Below, in pieces: positions 37,418 through 48,685 of a stretch of 64,000 nt of DNA. The stretch's first letter is position 1, and each line of letters begins with the position of its first letter. The notes under the pieces are model-generated. The model worked only from the letters and a program-made list of their open reading frames with translations, did no database searches and was not told the DNA's origin. The translations under genes and the position numbers were made by a program. This DNA comes from JBBQZO01 sp038207625 (lineage in GTDB: Bacteria > Pseudomonadota > Gammaproteobacteria > Burkholderiales > Burkholderiaceae_D): positions 31,642 through 95,641 of the forward strand of contig JBBQZO010000025.1 in the NCBI GenBank assembly GCA_038207625.1, read 5' to 3'.

Positions 37418-37900
37418 ATGCATCAACACACCACCACGCGTTGGCCGCTGGCCACACTGTGTGCGCTAGCGCTGGCGGGCCTCGCGGGCGCGGCCAACGC
37501 CGCCCAGCCGCCGGCCGCGCCCGCTCCCGCCACGCTGTACCGCCAGGAATGCGCGTCCTGCCATGTCGCCTACCGGCCCGACATGCTGCCGCCCGTCTCA
37601 TGGCAGCGCATCATGGCCGACTTGCCGCATCACTTCGGCACCGACGCCTCGCTCGACCCGGCCGCGCTGACGCAGTTGTCGGCCTGGCTGAGCGGCGAGG
37701 CGGCCGGCGCGCGGCGTGCCCGTCCCGCGCCGCCGCAGGACCGGATCACCCGCGCGGCCTGGTTCATCCATGAACACGACGAGATCGCCCCCGCCACCTG
37801 GAAACGCGCTGCCATCAAGAGTGCGTCGAACTGCGCCGCCTGCCATACCGGCGCCAACCAAGGAGACTTCAATGAACACGCAGTCCGTATCCCCCGCTAA
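37418..37900 (+). CDS. Diheme cytochrome c (DHC-type)
   Basis: A 160-aa secreted cytochrome with signal peptide and two haem motifs, CASCH and CAACH. The pattern SCHVAYRPDMLP...ITRAAWFIHEHDEI is that of the diheme DHC protein that accompanies SHP. It probably supplies electrons to the SHP-type protein. Its 3' end overlaps the cytochrome b gene by 29 bases, so the two are coupled. Confidence 0.88.
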   Translation: MHQHTTTRWPLATLCALALAGLAGAANAAQPPAAPAPATLYRQECASCHVAYRPDMLPPVSWQRIMADLPHHFGTDASLDPAALTQLSAWLSGEAAGARRARPAPPQDRITRAAWFIHEHDEIAPATWKRAAIKSASNCAACHTGANQGDFNEHAVRIPR

Positions 37901-38645
37901 CGCAGCACTTGCTCCTGCTCCTGCACCTGGACCTGGACCTGGACCTGGACCTGGACCTGCGCAGCAGGCCAGCACCAGCGTCCGCGTCTGGGATGCGCCG
38001 GTGCGCGTATTTCACTGGCTGATGGTGCTGTGCTTTGCCGGCGCCTATCTCACCGCCGAAAGCGAGCATTGGCGCCTGCTGCATGTCACGCTCGGCTACA
38101 GCATGGCCGCCCTGGTGGTGTTTCGCATCTTGTGGGGCGTAATCGGCACCCGTTACGCGCGCTTTACCCAGTTTGTGCGCGGCCCTCAGGCGATCAAGCG
38201 TTACCTCGGCGCGCTGTTTACGGCGCAGCCCGAGCACCACACCGGCCACAATCCGGCCGGCGCGCTGGCGATCCTGGGCCTGCTCGGCCTGACGCTGGCC
38301 ATCGCGCTGTCCGGCTGGGCGCTCTACAACAGCGGCGCCGGCGAGGCGTTCGAGGACCTGCACGAGGTGCTGGCCAATGCGATGCTCGCGCTGGTCGGCC
38401 TGCATGTGGCGGCCGTGCTGCTGACGAGCTGGCGCCACCGCGAGAATCTGGTGGCAGCGATGATCACAGGACGCAAGCGTGGCCTGCCTGGCGAGGGCAT
38501 CGGCAAAAGCTGGCGCATCGTCGCCGTGCTGCTGCTGGCCGGCGTGTTAGGCTTTGGCTGGCTGCAGTGGCAAAGCGCGCCGGCTGCGGGCGCAGCGCAG
38601 GACGCGCCTGCGGCCGGCGCGGCGCAGCGCGAGCACGACGACTAA
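37872..38645 (+). CDS. Cytochrome b561-type membrane protein
   Basis: A 257-aa four-helix cytochrome b of the nickel-hydrogenase/DHC-associated type, with VWDAPVRVFHWLMV at the start and paired haem histidines in later helices. It likely moves quinol electrons to the diheme protein. The N-terminal leader contains a Pro-Gly run encoded by five perfect CCTGGA units. An AAGGAG site precedes the ATG. It precedes a two-component system. Confidence 0.87.
   Translation: MNTQSVSPANAALAPAPAPGPGPGPGPGPAQQASTSVRVWDAPVRVFHWLMVLCFAGAYLTAESEHWRLLHVTLGYSMAALVVFRILWGVIGTRYARFTQFVRGPQAIKRYLGALFTAQPEHHTGHNPAGALAILGLLGLTLAIALSGWALYNSGAGEAFEDLHEVLANAMLALVGLHVAAVLLTSWRHRENLVAAMITGRKRGLPGEGIGKSWRIVAVLLLAGVLGFGWLQWQSAPAAGAAQDAPAAGAAQREHDD
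37926..37955 (+). repeat. Hexanucleotide repeat (CCTGGA x5)
   Basis: Five perfect tandem units inside the 5' end of the cytochrome b gene, followed by near-matches. Each unit adds Pro-Gly, so copy-number change keeps the reading frame but alters the N-terminal linker length. Confidence 0.9.
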
Positions 38646-38667
38646 CCTCCACACGGGCGACTTGACC

Positions 38668-39336
38668 ATGCGTATATTGTTGGCGGAAGACGATGCCCTG
38701 CTGGGCGACGGTCTGCGCGCGGGTCTGCGCCAGCACGGCTTTCTGGTCGACTGGGTGCGTGACGGCGAGGCCGCCGCGCGCGAACTGCGCGCCCAACCGT
38801 ACGCAGCGGCGGTGCTCGACCTGGGCCTGCCGCTCAAGGATGGCATGGACGTGCTGGCCGAGGCGCGCCGTGCCGGCGTCACGCTGCCGGTGCTGATCCT
38901 GACGGCGCGCGACGCGGTCAGCGAGCGGGTGCGCGGCTTGAACGGCGGTGGCGACGACTACGTCATCAAACCGGTGGACCTGGACGAACTGGCGGCCCGC
39001 TTGCGCGCGCTGGTGCGGCGCGCGCACGGACAAACGCAGGCGCTGCTTGGCGTGCAGGACGTGCTGCTAGACGCCGCCGCGCGCACCGTGCAGCGGGCCG
39101 GCCAGAGCGTGGCGCTGTCGGCGCGCGAATTCGACCTGCTGCACGCGCTGATGCTCAACACCGACCGCGTGCTCTCGCGCGAACAGCTCGAACAGCACCT
39201 TTACAGCTGGGGACAGGAAGTCGACAGCAACGCCATTGAAGTACATATCCACAATCTGCGCCGCAAACTGGGCGCGCCGCTGATCCAGACGGTGCGCGGG
39301 GTCGGCTACATCTTGCTGAGCCGGGCGCCCGCATGA
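38668..39336 (+). CDS. QseB/PmrA-like response regulator
   Basis: A 222-aa OmpR-class regulator: RILLAEDDALLGDGL, phosphoacceptor in AVLDLGLPLKDG, KPV, and a winged helix (SREQLEQHLYSWGQE, QTVRGVGYIL). Its end overlaps the kinase start by four bases (ATGA). It lies 22 bases after the cytochrome b gene, so it may regulate the cytochrome cluster. Confidence 0.9.
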   Translation: MRILLAEDDALLGDGLRAGLRQHGFLVDWVRDGEAAARELRAQPYAAAVLDLGLPLKDGMDVLAEARRAGVTLPVLILTARDAVSERVRGLNGGGDDYVIKPVDLDELAARLRALVRRAHGQTQALLGVQDVLLDAAARTVQRAGQSVALSAREFDLLHALMLNTDRVLSREQLEQHLYSWGQEVDSNAIEVHIHNLRRKLGAPLIQTVRGVGYILLSRAPA

Positions 39337-40694
39337 ACCGGCCGCCCCGTTCGCTGCAGGCGCGCCTGCTCACGCTGGTGCTGGCGGTGGTGGTCGCGCT
39401 CTGGCTGGCGGCGGCGGCCTTCACCTGGTTCGACACGCGCCACGAACTGGACGAACTGCTCGACGGCCATCTGGCCCAGGCGGCCGCCTTGCTGGTGGCG
39501 CAGCAGGCGCACGGCATCGAGGGCGATGAAGTCGATGCACCGAGCCTGCACCGCTATGCGCCGACCGTGATGTTCCAGGTCTTCCACGAGGGACGCCTGG
39601 CGCTGCGCTCGAACAACGCCCCGCTCGCGCCGATGGTCGCGCCGGGCGCGGCGCCAGCGAGCGGCTTTTCCACCATCGCCATCGACGGCAACAGCTGGCG
39701 GGTATTCGCCGCACGCGGCGCCGAGCGCGACATCGTGGTGTATGTGGGCGAGCAAACCGCCTCGCGCAGTGCCATTCTGTGGGCCGTGCTGCGCGGCGCG
39801 CTGTGGCCGATGGCCGCCGCCCTGCCCTTGCTGGCACTGGCGGCGTGGTGGGCCATCCACATCGGCGTGGCGCCGATGCGCCGGCTGGGGCGCGCCATCG
39901 GCCAGCGCCAGCCGCAAGCGACCGAGCCGATCGACAGCGCCGGCATCACCAGCGAAATGGTGCCGATGGTCGACGCGCTGAACCGCCTGTTCGCCCGAAC
40001 CGGGGCGCTGATCGAGTCCGAGCGGCGCTTCACGGCCGACGCCGCGCACGAACTGCGCACGCCGATCGCCGCCATCCGGGCCCAGGCCCAGGTGGCGCGC
40101 GCCGAAGCCGAGCCGGACCTGCGCCGCCACGCGCTCGAGGCGACCATCGCCGGCTGCGACCGCGCCACCCGCGTTGTCGAACAGCTGCTCACGCTGTCGC
40201 GCCTCGAAGGCGGCGAAGCGCCCGACATGCGCGTGCTCGACCTGAGCGCGCTGGCCCAGAACGTGGTCGGCGAGATGGCAGCCAAGGCGCTCGGCAAAGG
40301 GCAGACGCTGGCCTTCGACGGTGCCGCGCATTGCCAGGTGCTGGCCAACGACACCTTGCTGATGATCCTGGTGCGCAATCTGGTCGACAACGCGATCCGC
40401 TACTGCCCGAACGCCAGCGCGATCAACGTGCGCGTGCAGCGCAACGGCGGCGCGGTGTGCCTGACGGTCGAAGACGACGGGCCGGGTCTGGAGGCGGACG
40501 CGCTGGCCCGGCTGGGCGAACGCTTCTTTCGGCTGCCGGGCAACGCGGCCAGCGGCACCGGACTGGGCTGGTCGATCGTGCGCCGCATCGCCGAGGTGCA
40601 CGGTGTCGACATCGCGCTAAGCACTGCCCCCGGCTCGGGTGGGCTGTCGGTGCGCCTGACCGGGCCGGCTGCGCCGCACTTGCCGGCGCCATAG
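39333..40694 (+). CDS. QseC-like sensor histidine kinase
   Basis: A 453-aa inner-membrane kinase with an N-terminal helix, a periplasmic part and a second helix near ALPLLALAAWWAIHIG. The H-box is FTADAAHELRTPIAAI, the N-box RNLVDNAIRYC and the ATP lid GTGLGWSIVRRIAEVHG. It is the partner of the preceding regulator. The signal is unknown. Confidence 0.9.
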   Translation: MNRPPRSLQARLLTLVLAVVVALWLAAAAFTWFDTRHELDELLDGHLAQAAALLVAQQAHGIEGDEVDAPSLHRYAPTVMFQVFHEGRLALRSNNAPLAPMVAPGAAPASGFSTIAIDGNSWRVFAARGAERDIVVYVGEQTASRSAILWAVLRGALWPMAAALPLLALAAWWAIHIGVAPMRRLGRAIGQRQPQATEPIDSAGITSEMVPMVDALNRLFARTGALIESERRFTADAAHELRTPIAAIRAQAQVARAEAEPDLRRHALEATIAGCDRATRVVEQLLTLSRLEGGEAPDMRVLDLSALAQNVVGEMAAKALGKGQTLAFDGAAHCQVLANDTLLMILVRNLVDNAIRYCPNASAINVRVQRNGGAVCLTVEDDGPGLEADALARLGERFFRLPGNAASGTGLGWSIVRRIAEVHGVDIALSTAPGSGGLSVRLTGPAAPHLPAP

Positions 40695-40842
40695 CGGCCC
40701 TTCGCTGCGGCTGCGCTGTGGGCTGCGGTAGCGGTGCCGGTATCGGTGCCGGCGACCTCAGGCCGAATGCACCGATTTACCCGGCACCGGGGACACGCGT
40801 TGCGGGTCGGGCGCGCGGTCATGGCATTTGCAAGCGCTGCGG

Positions 40843-41370
40843 CTAGGCGGCGTCAGCGTCCGGCGCCGCCGTTGTGCGCCGGCCGGCCGATGGCGGCGCC
40901 GTGGCCGGCAACGCAACCTGCGCCACCGGTTTGCTTTGCGCAGCGATGAAATCGGTGAGCGCCGTCGACAGCGCATCGAGCGTGTGCTGACCGAACACCT
41001 GCTCCAGCGCGCTGTATTGCGCCTCGATCAGCGGCGCCATCTGGTCGATCAGCGCGTCACCCTTGTGCGCCAGGCGCACCAACACGCGGCGCTGGTCCGC
41101 CGCCACGCGGGTGCGCGCGACCAGTTCCATCTCCTCCATGCGCGCCAGTACGCCGGCCATGCTGCTGCTGTGGATCTGGCACAGCTCGCACATTTCACGC
41201 GGCTCCAACTGTGCATGCTCGTCGAGCGCGCGCAGGATGCGCCACTGTTGCTCACTGAGGCCAAAATGGTTGAGGATGGGCCGAAAATGCGCCATCAGGC
41301 TGTCGCGCGCCTTCAAAAATTGCTGGGGCAAATTGCGGTGGGTGATCCGGTGTGCCAAGTTGTCCTCCAT
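40843..41370 (-). CDS. MarR-family repressor (HpaR-like)
   Basis: A 175-aa MarR regulator of the HpaR type: ILNHFGLSEQQWRILRAL, a winged helix around REMCELCQIHSSSMAGVLARMEEM, and RVLVRLAHKG. The ATG at 41370 is followed by GGAGGA and, five bases on, a TTG (residue 5), so TTG may be the true start. The gene is divergent from the bestrophin gene, and a strong palindrome between them is a likely operator. No aromatic-degradation genes are adjacent. The tail is Ala/Pro-rich. Confidence 0.85.
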   Translation of the reverse strand: MEDNLAHRITHRNLPQQFLKARDSLMAHFRPILNHFGLSEQQWRILRALDEHAQLEPREMCELCQIHSSSMAGVLARMEEMELVARTRVAADQRRVLVRLAHKGDALIDQMAPLIEAQYSALEQVFGQHTLDALSTALTDFIAAQSKPVAQVALPATAPPSAGRRTTAAPDADAA

Positions 41371-41436
41371 GTCGAGTGTGTATTGTATGCGGGAATTTTT
41401 GACTGCCGGCAAGATGCGCCTTGACTTGCTAACATA

Positions 41437-41455
41437 TTAGTGATTAACTCACTAA
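41437..41455. promoter_or_regulatory. Palindromic operator for the MarR-type repressor
   Basis: A perfect inverted repeat TTAGTGA-TTAAC-TCACTAA in the divergent region between the MarR-type gene and the bestrophin gene. Further half-sites CTAACAT lie on both sides. The size and symmetry fit a MarR dimer site. Confidence 0.7.
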
Positions 41456-41509
41456 CATGCTAGTAAATTTCACGCCATTCAACACCGCACTCCACGTCAA
41501 GGCCACCAC

Positions 41510-42451
41510 ATGATCGTGCGTGACCGCCCTTCCGGCCTGCGCCTGTTCCTGCTGCTGCGCGGCTCCGTGCTGCCAAGGATCCTGCCCACGCTGCTGGTGA
41601 ACATCGTCATCGCGACGCTCGTCACCATCTCGCACGGCGACCTGTTCAAGCTCAAGATCACGCTGACGACGATTCCATTCACGCTGATCGGACTGCCGAT
41701 CGCCATCTTCCTGGGCTTTCGCAACAACGCCGCCTACGACCGTTTCTGGGAAGGGCGCAAGCTGTGGGGCGAACTGGTGCATCGCAGCCGCAGCCTGGCG
41801 CGCCAGTGCGTGAGCCTGATCGACTATCCGGAGCCGGCGCTGGCCAGCACCGGTTTGACTGACGCGCGGGTGCGCATGGTCTACCGCGCCATCGCCTATG
41901 CGCACGCGCTGCGCGACCTGCTGCGCGCCAAGGACACGGCGCCCGAACTGGCGACGCTGCTGCTGCCGGCTGAACTGGCCCAGCTGGCACGGGCATCGAA
42001 CAAGCCCGATTTTCTGATGCAGCAAATGGGCCTGGACTTGCGCACCTGTCTCAAGGATGGCCGCATCGATCCCTGCCTGGCCGCGTCCATCGACGCGAGC
42101 CTGTCGTCGATGACGGCGGCCGGCGCCTCGTGCGAACGCATCAAGAACACGCCGATTCCGTTTTCCTACACGCTGCTGCTGCACCGCACCGCCTACATCT
42201 ACTGCTTCCTGCTGCCGTTCGGGCTGGTCGACTCGATCGGCTTCATGACGCCCTTCGTGGTGGCCGTCGTGGCCTACACCTTCTTCGGCCTTGATGCGCT
42301 GGGCGACGAGATCGAGGAGCCGTTCGGACTCGATTCCAACGACCTGCCGCTTGACGCGCTGTGCCGCGCCATCGAGATCGACCTGCGCGCCGCACTGCAC
42401 GACAGCGTCGTGCCGGTGCCGCTGGCGCCGCTCAACTATTGCCTCACCTGA
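41510..42451 (+). CDS. Bestrophin-like ion channel
   Basis: A 313-aa member of the bacterial bestrophin family. It has the conserved GLPIAIFLGFRNNAAYDRFWEGRKLWGE region divided over two helices, and FGLDALGDEIEEPFG near the C terminus. Bacterial bestrophins form pentameric channels in the inner membrane. It follows the MarR-type operator region and may be repressed from it. Confidence 0.9.
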   Translation: MIVRDRPSGLRLFLLLRGSVLPRILPTLLVNIVIATLVTISHGDLFKLKITLTTIPFTLIGLPIAIFLGFRNNAAYDRFWEGRKLWGELVHRSRSLARQCVSLIDYPEPALASTGLTDARVRMVYRAIAYAHALRDLLRAKDTAPELATLLLPAELAQLARASNKPDFLMQQMGLDLRTCLKDGRIDPCLAASIDASLSSMTAAGASCERIKNTPIPFSYTLLLHRTAYIYCFLLPFGLVDSIGFMTPFVVAVVAYTFFGLDALGDEIEEPFGLDSNDLPLDALCRAIEIDLRAALHDSVVPVPLAPLNYCLT

Positions 42452-42489
42452 GCCCCCATCCCCATTGCCAATAAAAAGGACACCCCACC

Positions 42490-43992
42490 ATGCATGATGC
42501 ATACCGCGAGCGCATCCGCCTCCCCTTGCTGCGGGAGCGCGTCGGCAGCGCTGCTGCGGCGGCCCAATGGATACAGGACGGCATGACCGTTGGCATGAGC
42601 GGCTTCACGCGCGCCGGCGACGCCAAGGCGGTGCCGCTGGCGCTGGCCGAACGGGCGCGTCACGAGAGATTAAAAATCACGCTGATGACCGGCGCCTCGC
42701 TGGGCAACGACGTCGACAAAACGCTCACCGAAGCGGGCGTGCTGGCGCGCCGCCTGCCGTTCCAGGCCGATCCCGTGCTGCGCGCGGCCATCAACCGTGG
42801 CGAGGTGATGTACGTCGACCAGCACCTGTCGGAGACGGTCGAACTGCTGCGCACCGGCCAGCTTGCCCCGATCGACGTGGCCATCATCGAGGCAATCGCG
42901 ATCACCGAGGACGGCGCCATCATTCCCACCACGTCGGTGGGTAACAGCGCCAGCTTCGCGATCCTGGCCGACAAGGTGATCGTCGAAATCAATCTGAATC
43001 AGGCGCTCGCGCTGGAAGGGCTGCACGACATCTTCATTCCCAAGCTGCGTCCGCAGCGCGAGCCGATCCCGCTCATGACGCCGTCCGACCGGGTCGGCAG
43101 CACTGCCATACGCATCGCGCCGGAAAAAATCGTCGCCATCGTCATCACCGACAAGCAAGACAGCTGCTCGACCATCCTGCCGCCGGACGCCGACACGGCC
43201 GCCATCGCCGCCCACCTGGTGCGTTTTTTCGAGCACGAAGTCGAACGCGGCCGGCTCACCAGCAGCCTGATGCCGATCCAGGCTGGCATCGGCACCATCG
43301 CCAACGCCGTCATGGCCGGCTTCATCGACAGCCCGTTCGAACACCTGACCATGTATTCGGAGGTGCTGCAGGATTCGACCTTCGACCTGTTCGACGCCGG
43401 CAAGCTCGATTTCGCGTCCGGCTCGTCGATCACATTATCTGAGACGAAAAGTGCGCAGGTGTTCGGCGACATCGCCCGCTACAAGGACCGGCTGGTGCTG
43501 CGCCCGCAGGAAGTGAGCAACCATCCCGAGGTGATCCGCCGGCTGGGCATCATCGCCATCAATACCGCGCTCGAGGCGGACATCTACGGTAACGTTAATT
43601 CGACTCACGTGCTGGGCACCCACATGATGAACGGCATCGGCGGCTCGGGCGACTTCGCGCGCAACGCCTATCTGTCGGTGTTCGCCACCAAGTCCGTCGC
43701 CAAGGGTGGCAAGATCTCGAGCATCGTGCCGATGGTCGCGCATGTCGACCACACCGAGCACGATGTCGACATCCTCGTCACCGAAGTGGGACTGGCCGAC
43801 CTGCGCGGCCTGGCGCCGCGCGAGCGGGCCCGCTGCATCATCGCCAATTGCGTCGCCGAACCATATCGGCAGATGCTGCAGGACTATGTGGACGCCGCCA
43901 ATCCGGGTGGCGGGCACACGCCGCATGTGCTCGAACAGGCATTGGCCTGGCATGTGCGCCTGCGCGACACGGGCACGATGCTGGCGCGCTAA
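42490..43992 (+). CDS. Acetate/succinyl-CoA CoA-transferase
   Basis: A 500-aa class I CoA-transferase of the acetyl-CoA hydrolase/transferase family (AarC/Cat1 type). Visible motifs are GMTVGMSGFTRAG, SEVLQDSTFDLF, containing the likely catalytic Glu, and GGSGDFARNAYLS. It moves CoA between succinyl-CoA and acetate or vice versa. AAGGAC precedes the start. It lies 38 bases after the bestrophin gene. Confidence 0.88.
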   Translation: MHDAYRERIRLPLLRERVGSAAAAAQWIQDGMTVGMSGFTRAGDAKAVPLALAERARHERLKITLMTGASLGNDVDKTLTEAGVLARRLPFQADPVLRAAINRGEVMYVDQHLSETVELLRTGQLAPIDVAIIEAIAITEDGAIIPTTSVGNSASFAILADKVIVEINLNQALALEGLHDIFIPKLRPQREPIPLMTPSDRVGSTAIRIAPEKIVAIVITDKQDSCSTILPPDADTAAIAAHLVRFFEHEVERGRLTSSLMPIQAGIGTIANAVMAGFIDSPFEHLTMYSEVLQDSTFDLFDAGKLDFASGSSITLSETKSAQVFGDIARYKDRLVLRPQEVSNHPEVIRRLGIIAINTALEADIYGNVNSTHVLGTHMMNGIGGSGDFARNAYLSVFATKSVAKGGKISSIVPMVAHVDHTEHDVDILVTEVGLADLRGLAPRERARCIIANCVAEPYRQMLQDYVDAANPGGGHTPHVLEQALAWHVRLRDTGTMLAR

Positions 43993-44034
43993 GTGTGCGG
44001 CGTCATCTGCACAAAAAGCCGGCCCAAAAGCAAA

Positions 44035-44070
44035 CGGGGCGCAGCCGCGTGTCACCGCGCCTGCGCCCCG
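44035..44070. terminator. Hairpin between convergent genes
   Basis: A 10-base perfect stem, CGGGGCGCAG with its complement, between the CoA-transferase and the S46 peptidase. It has no T-run, so the terminator role is inferred from stem strength and convergent position. Confidence 0.5.
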
Positions 44071-44087
44071 CTGCTCCGCGTTAGTGC

Positions 44088-46235
<2,148 letters not shown>

Positions 46236-46450
46236 GATATACCCCCTGATTGAAGAATGCAGGCGCAGTATATCGTAGAGACGAGGCGCTGGTCGCCATC
46301 GAATTGGCAAACGATCAGGACGCGCGAGCGGCCAGTCGGATCGAGCGCCAGGTATGCCACGTAAATGAATCGGGAGTCTTCTCGACCCAGCCCGTCCGCC
46401 AAAACGCTACTTACACCGTTTGGCGAAACTAAGCAGCCGCCGTGCGGATG

Positions 46451-47212
46451 CTACCAAAGCCGTGAAGTGGCCCACATGAACGCCGTGAAGATGAGCGATC
46501 CAAGAATCAAGGGAACAGCACGCGCGACGTTCGAAGTGGCATTTCGAATCAGCCTATGAATCCGTTCAAAACTTGCAAGCACACCAAGTGCCGAGACAAG
46601 TATCGAAACGCGCGGCAAAGACGAGACTGCGGCAAGCACGGAAAGCGCCACAAAAAAAGCGACGACCAGTCCAAGCATATGATATTCGCTGCCCTGCTTG
46701 GGTTTGGAGCGAAACGCGCTTGCATGTGCGATGGGAGTCTGAATACTCGACAGCGTAGCCGGCCGGTGGTATTCCGCCCGTGAAGCGGGTGCCTTGAGCA
46801 CCAAGTCCGGAATCAAGATATACGCATCGAAAGACGCCGCAAGGCTACTCGCAATGAGTACCGGCGGTCCATAGTCGAATCCCGCAATCCAAACCGATGA
46901 CGTCAATTCGTCGACCGGCTTGAGCCGATAACGGTAGCAGTCCATGCAGTAGTTGGCGAAGAGAACGCCTGCCTGCGGGTGTTCTCGCTTTGCGTCTTTG
47001 ATCTCCTGGAGCGAGCACATTTTCCAATACTCGTTGTCCATCTCGGACATGCCGCCGAGAACCCTATACAAGGCGACGACGTCCGCTGACGCATTCCCGC
47101 CAGCTGCGCTGTATGTTTGCCTCACCAACATCTCGTTTGCGGGCGGGAGAATTTCCACGCCCTCATTTCGCCAACGCGCGACGAGTGCCTCGACATTGCT
47201 AGTAAGACTCAT
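46451..47212 (-). CDS. SUKH-like protein with C-terminal membrane helices
   Basis: A 253-aa protein whose N-terminal 120 residues resemble the SMI1/KNR4 (SUKH) fold: VEALVARWRNEGVEILPPAN and VLGGMSEMDNEYWKMCSLQEI. Two hydrophobic helices sit near residues 180-245. SUKH proteins often act as immunity proteins; here membrane attachment is unusual. The family link is tentative. Base composition is lower in GC than the neighbours. Confidence 0.5.
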   Translation of the reverse strand: MSLTSNVEALVARWRNEGVEILPPANEMLVRQTYSAAGGNASADVVALYRVLGGMSEMDNEYWKMCSLQEIKDAKREHPQAGVLFANYCMDCYRYRLKPVDELTSSVWIAGFDYGPPVLIASSLAASFDAYILIPDLVLKAPASRAEYHRPATLSSIQTPIAHASAFRSKPKQGSEYHMLGLVVAFFVALSVLAAVSSLPRVSILVSALGVLASFERIHRLIRNATSNVARAVPLILGSLIFTAFMWATSRLW

Positions 47213-47344
47213 GGGTGCCTCATCAGTGGAGCGGTCAAACCGCGCACCAGGCTGACCGATCATGCGCCAGCCCGGCCATGCGCAAGCGCGTGGCGCGACA
47301 TTTAAATTCGGATGCTTTCCGAACACGTTCACAGCGCCGCCGGT

Positions 47345-48292
47345 TCAGTCCTTGGCCCACTGTGGCAGGTACTCCCGCACCACCTCGTCGACCGCGCTCG
47401 CTTGCAGGGCATCCCGTCGACGCTTGAGCGGGTCCCGTTCGGATAACGCGCTCATCCACTGCTTGAAACGGACAAACACCCTCGGGTCGAGCGTATTCAT
47501 TCTGGCCATATCGCCGTTGCTGGCGACGATGACGGCCGAAAATTGAGGCGAATCCAGCAGCTCTTGGGATCGCGGGGCCTGCGCTACCCAAAAATCGTCT
47601 TCGTCATCGCTCAGCCTTATGGGGTGCGGGTCATCACTGACTTGTTCGCGGCGGATAATGTCGACCTCGAATCCGTCCATATTGACGGCCGTATATTTCT
47701 GGGTACTGCGCACCCGAAACGTCGAGTCCACTTTCTGAAGCACACCCAACATCGAGGTATCGACTTGGCGCAAGGCAGTGGCAAACGCCACCCGCTTGCG
47801 CACATCCCACAGCAAGTCGATGTCACGCGTAGCCACTGCGGCGTCGTCGAATGTGACGCCGGCCGCCGCCTCGTATGCATACAGCGCGTGGGTGCCAACC
47901 ACTCGAAAATGCTCGCCCAGTTTGGTGGCGGAGAGACGATTCAAGATGTCCACGACGAGCGGCGCAACGCGTCCCACCCGCAGCGCGCGGTTCATCCTCT
48001 TGTGCTTGGCCAGCGCTGCTTTCAAGCCGTCGCGGCGCTGCTCCGCCAGCTCTTTGCGCTGGCGGAAATTGGCGTACATGGCCTCCGTGTCGGGCGACCT
48101 GGGACCAAGGCTTTTTTCGCCACCGGAAGCACTGGTACGCACCAAGAAGTGTTGATCAGGGGCTGAGACAGGCCCTTTGTGCCAGTACATGCCACCGCGC
48201 ACCTTGGCCGCTTCGGCCAGAGCATCTTCGTAAGCCTCAAACGTGGCAACTGCGTCAATGTACTGCCGCATCACATCGGCTGGCCGCTCTAG
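47345..48292 (-). CDS. GSU2403-type nucleotidyltransferase-fold protein
   Basis: A 315-aa protein with a basic N-terminal region, then a nucleotidyltransferase-like core: FRVVGTHALYAYEAAAGV and TRDIDLLWDVRKR (Asp pair in DID), and later GFEVDIIRRE. The layout fits the GSU2403 family; members are linked to defence and toxin-antitoxin contexts. The ATG chosen is MLERPADVM; an upstream MKIHKNT in frame begins at 48328. It lies in a lower-GC patch. Confidence 0.65.
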   Translation of the reverse strand, partial: LERPADVMRQYIDAVATFEAYEDALAEAAKVRGGMYWHKGPVSAPDQHFLVRTSASGGEKSLGPRSPDTEAMYANFRQRKELAEQRRDGLKAALAKHKRMNRALRVGRVAPLVVDILNRLSATKLGEHFRVVGTHALYAYEAAAGVTFDDAAVATRDIDLLWDVRKRVAFATALRQVDTSMLGVLQKVDSTFRVRSTQKYTAVNMDGFEVDIIRREQVSDDPHPIRLSDDEDDFWVAQAPRSQELLDSPQFSAVIVASNGDMARMNTLDPRVFVRFKQWMSALSERDPLKRRRDALQASAVDEVVREYLPQWAKD

Positions 48293-48685
48293 CATCACAG
48301 GTTTCTCGGTATTTTTATGTATTTTCAAACTTTATACCGAAAACATTTTAAAATCAATTACTTGCAAAAATATTTCAAGATTTTTTCCGCGCCACATCAT
48401 TGACAGAACAGTCGATCAGCTGGCGCCGGTTGCTGTGTCAGCCATGCTTGCACCAGGTGCTGATATCTGCGGTGCAAACGAAATTTTGGCTAAAAAAAAC
48501 CCGCCAACTGAGGGCGGGTTAAATCCAATTCTTTTGAAGAGCTGGAGGAGACAAGTGAAGTATGGCGCGCCGCAACATATTAAGCCAATCACATTTCACA
48601 ATGACGCACATCACCACGATGAATAATTGTCTCCAACCGCCCCGCCGCTAAGACTGTCTGCCGCCCGCGCGTGCGCGTGCGGCGC
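48293..48685. other. Low-GC intergenic region
   Basis: About 390 AT-rich bases before the sppA stop, unlike the surrounding GC. It holds one clear hairpin terminator and no convincing gene. Confidence 0.5.
48491..48520 (-). terminator. Rho-independent terminator
   Basis: A stem AACCCGCC / GGCGGGTT with a six-base loop, followed on the minus strand by eight T residues. It faces minus-strand transcription coming from sppA and lies about 165 bases beyond the sppA stop. Confidence 0.8.
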
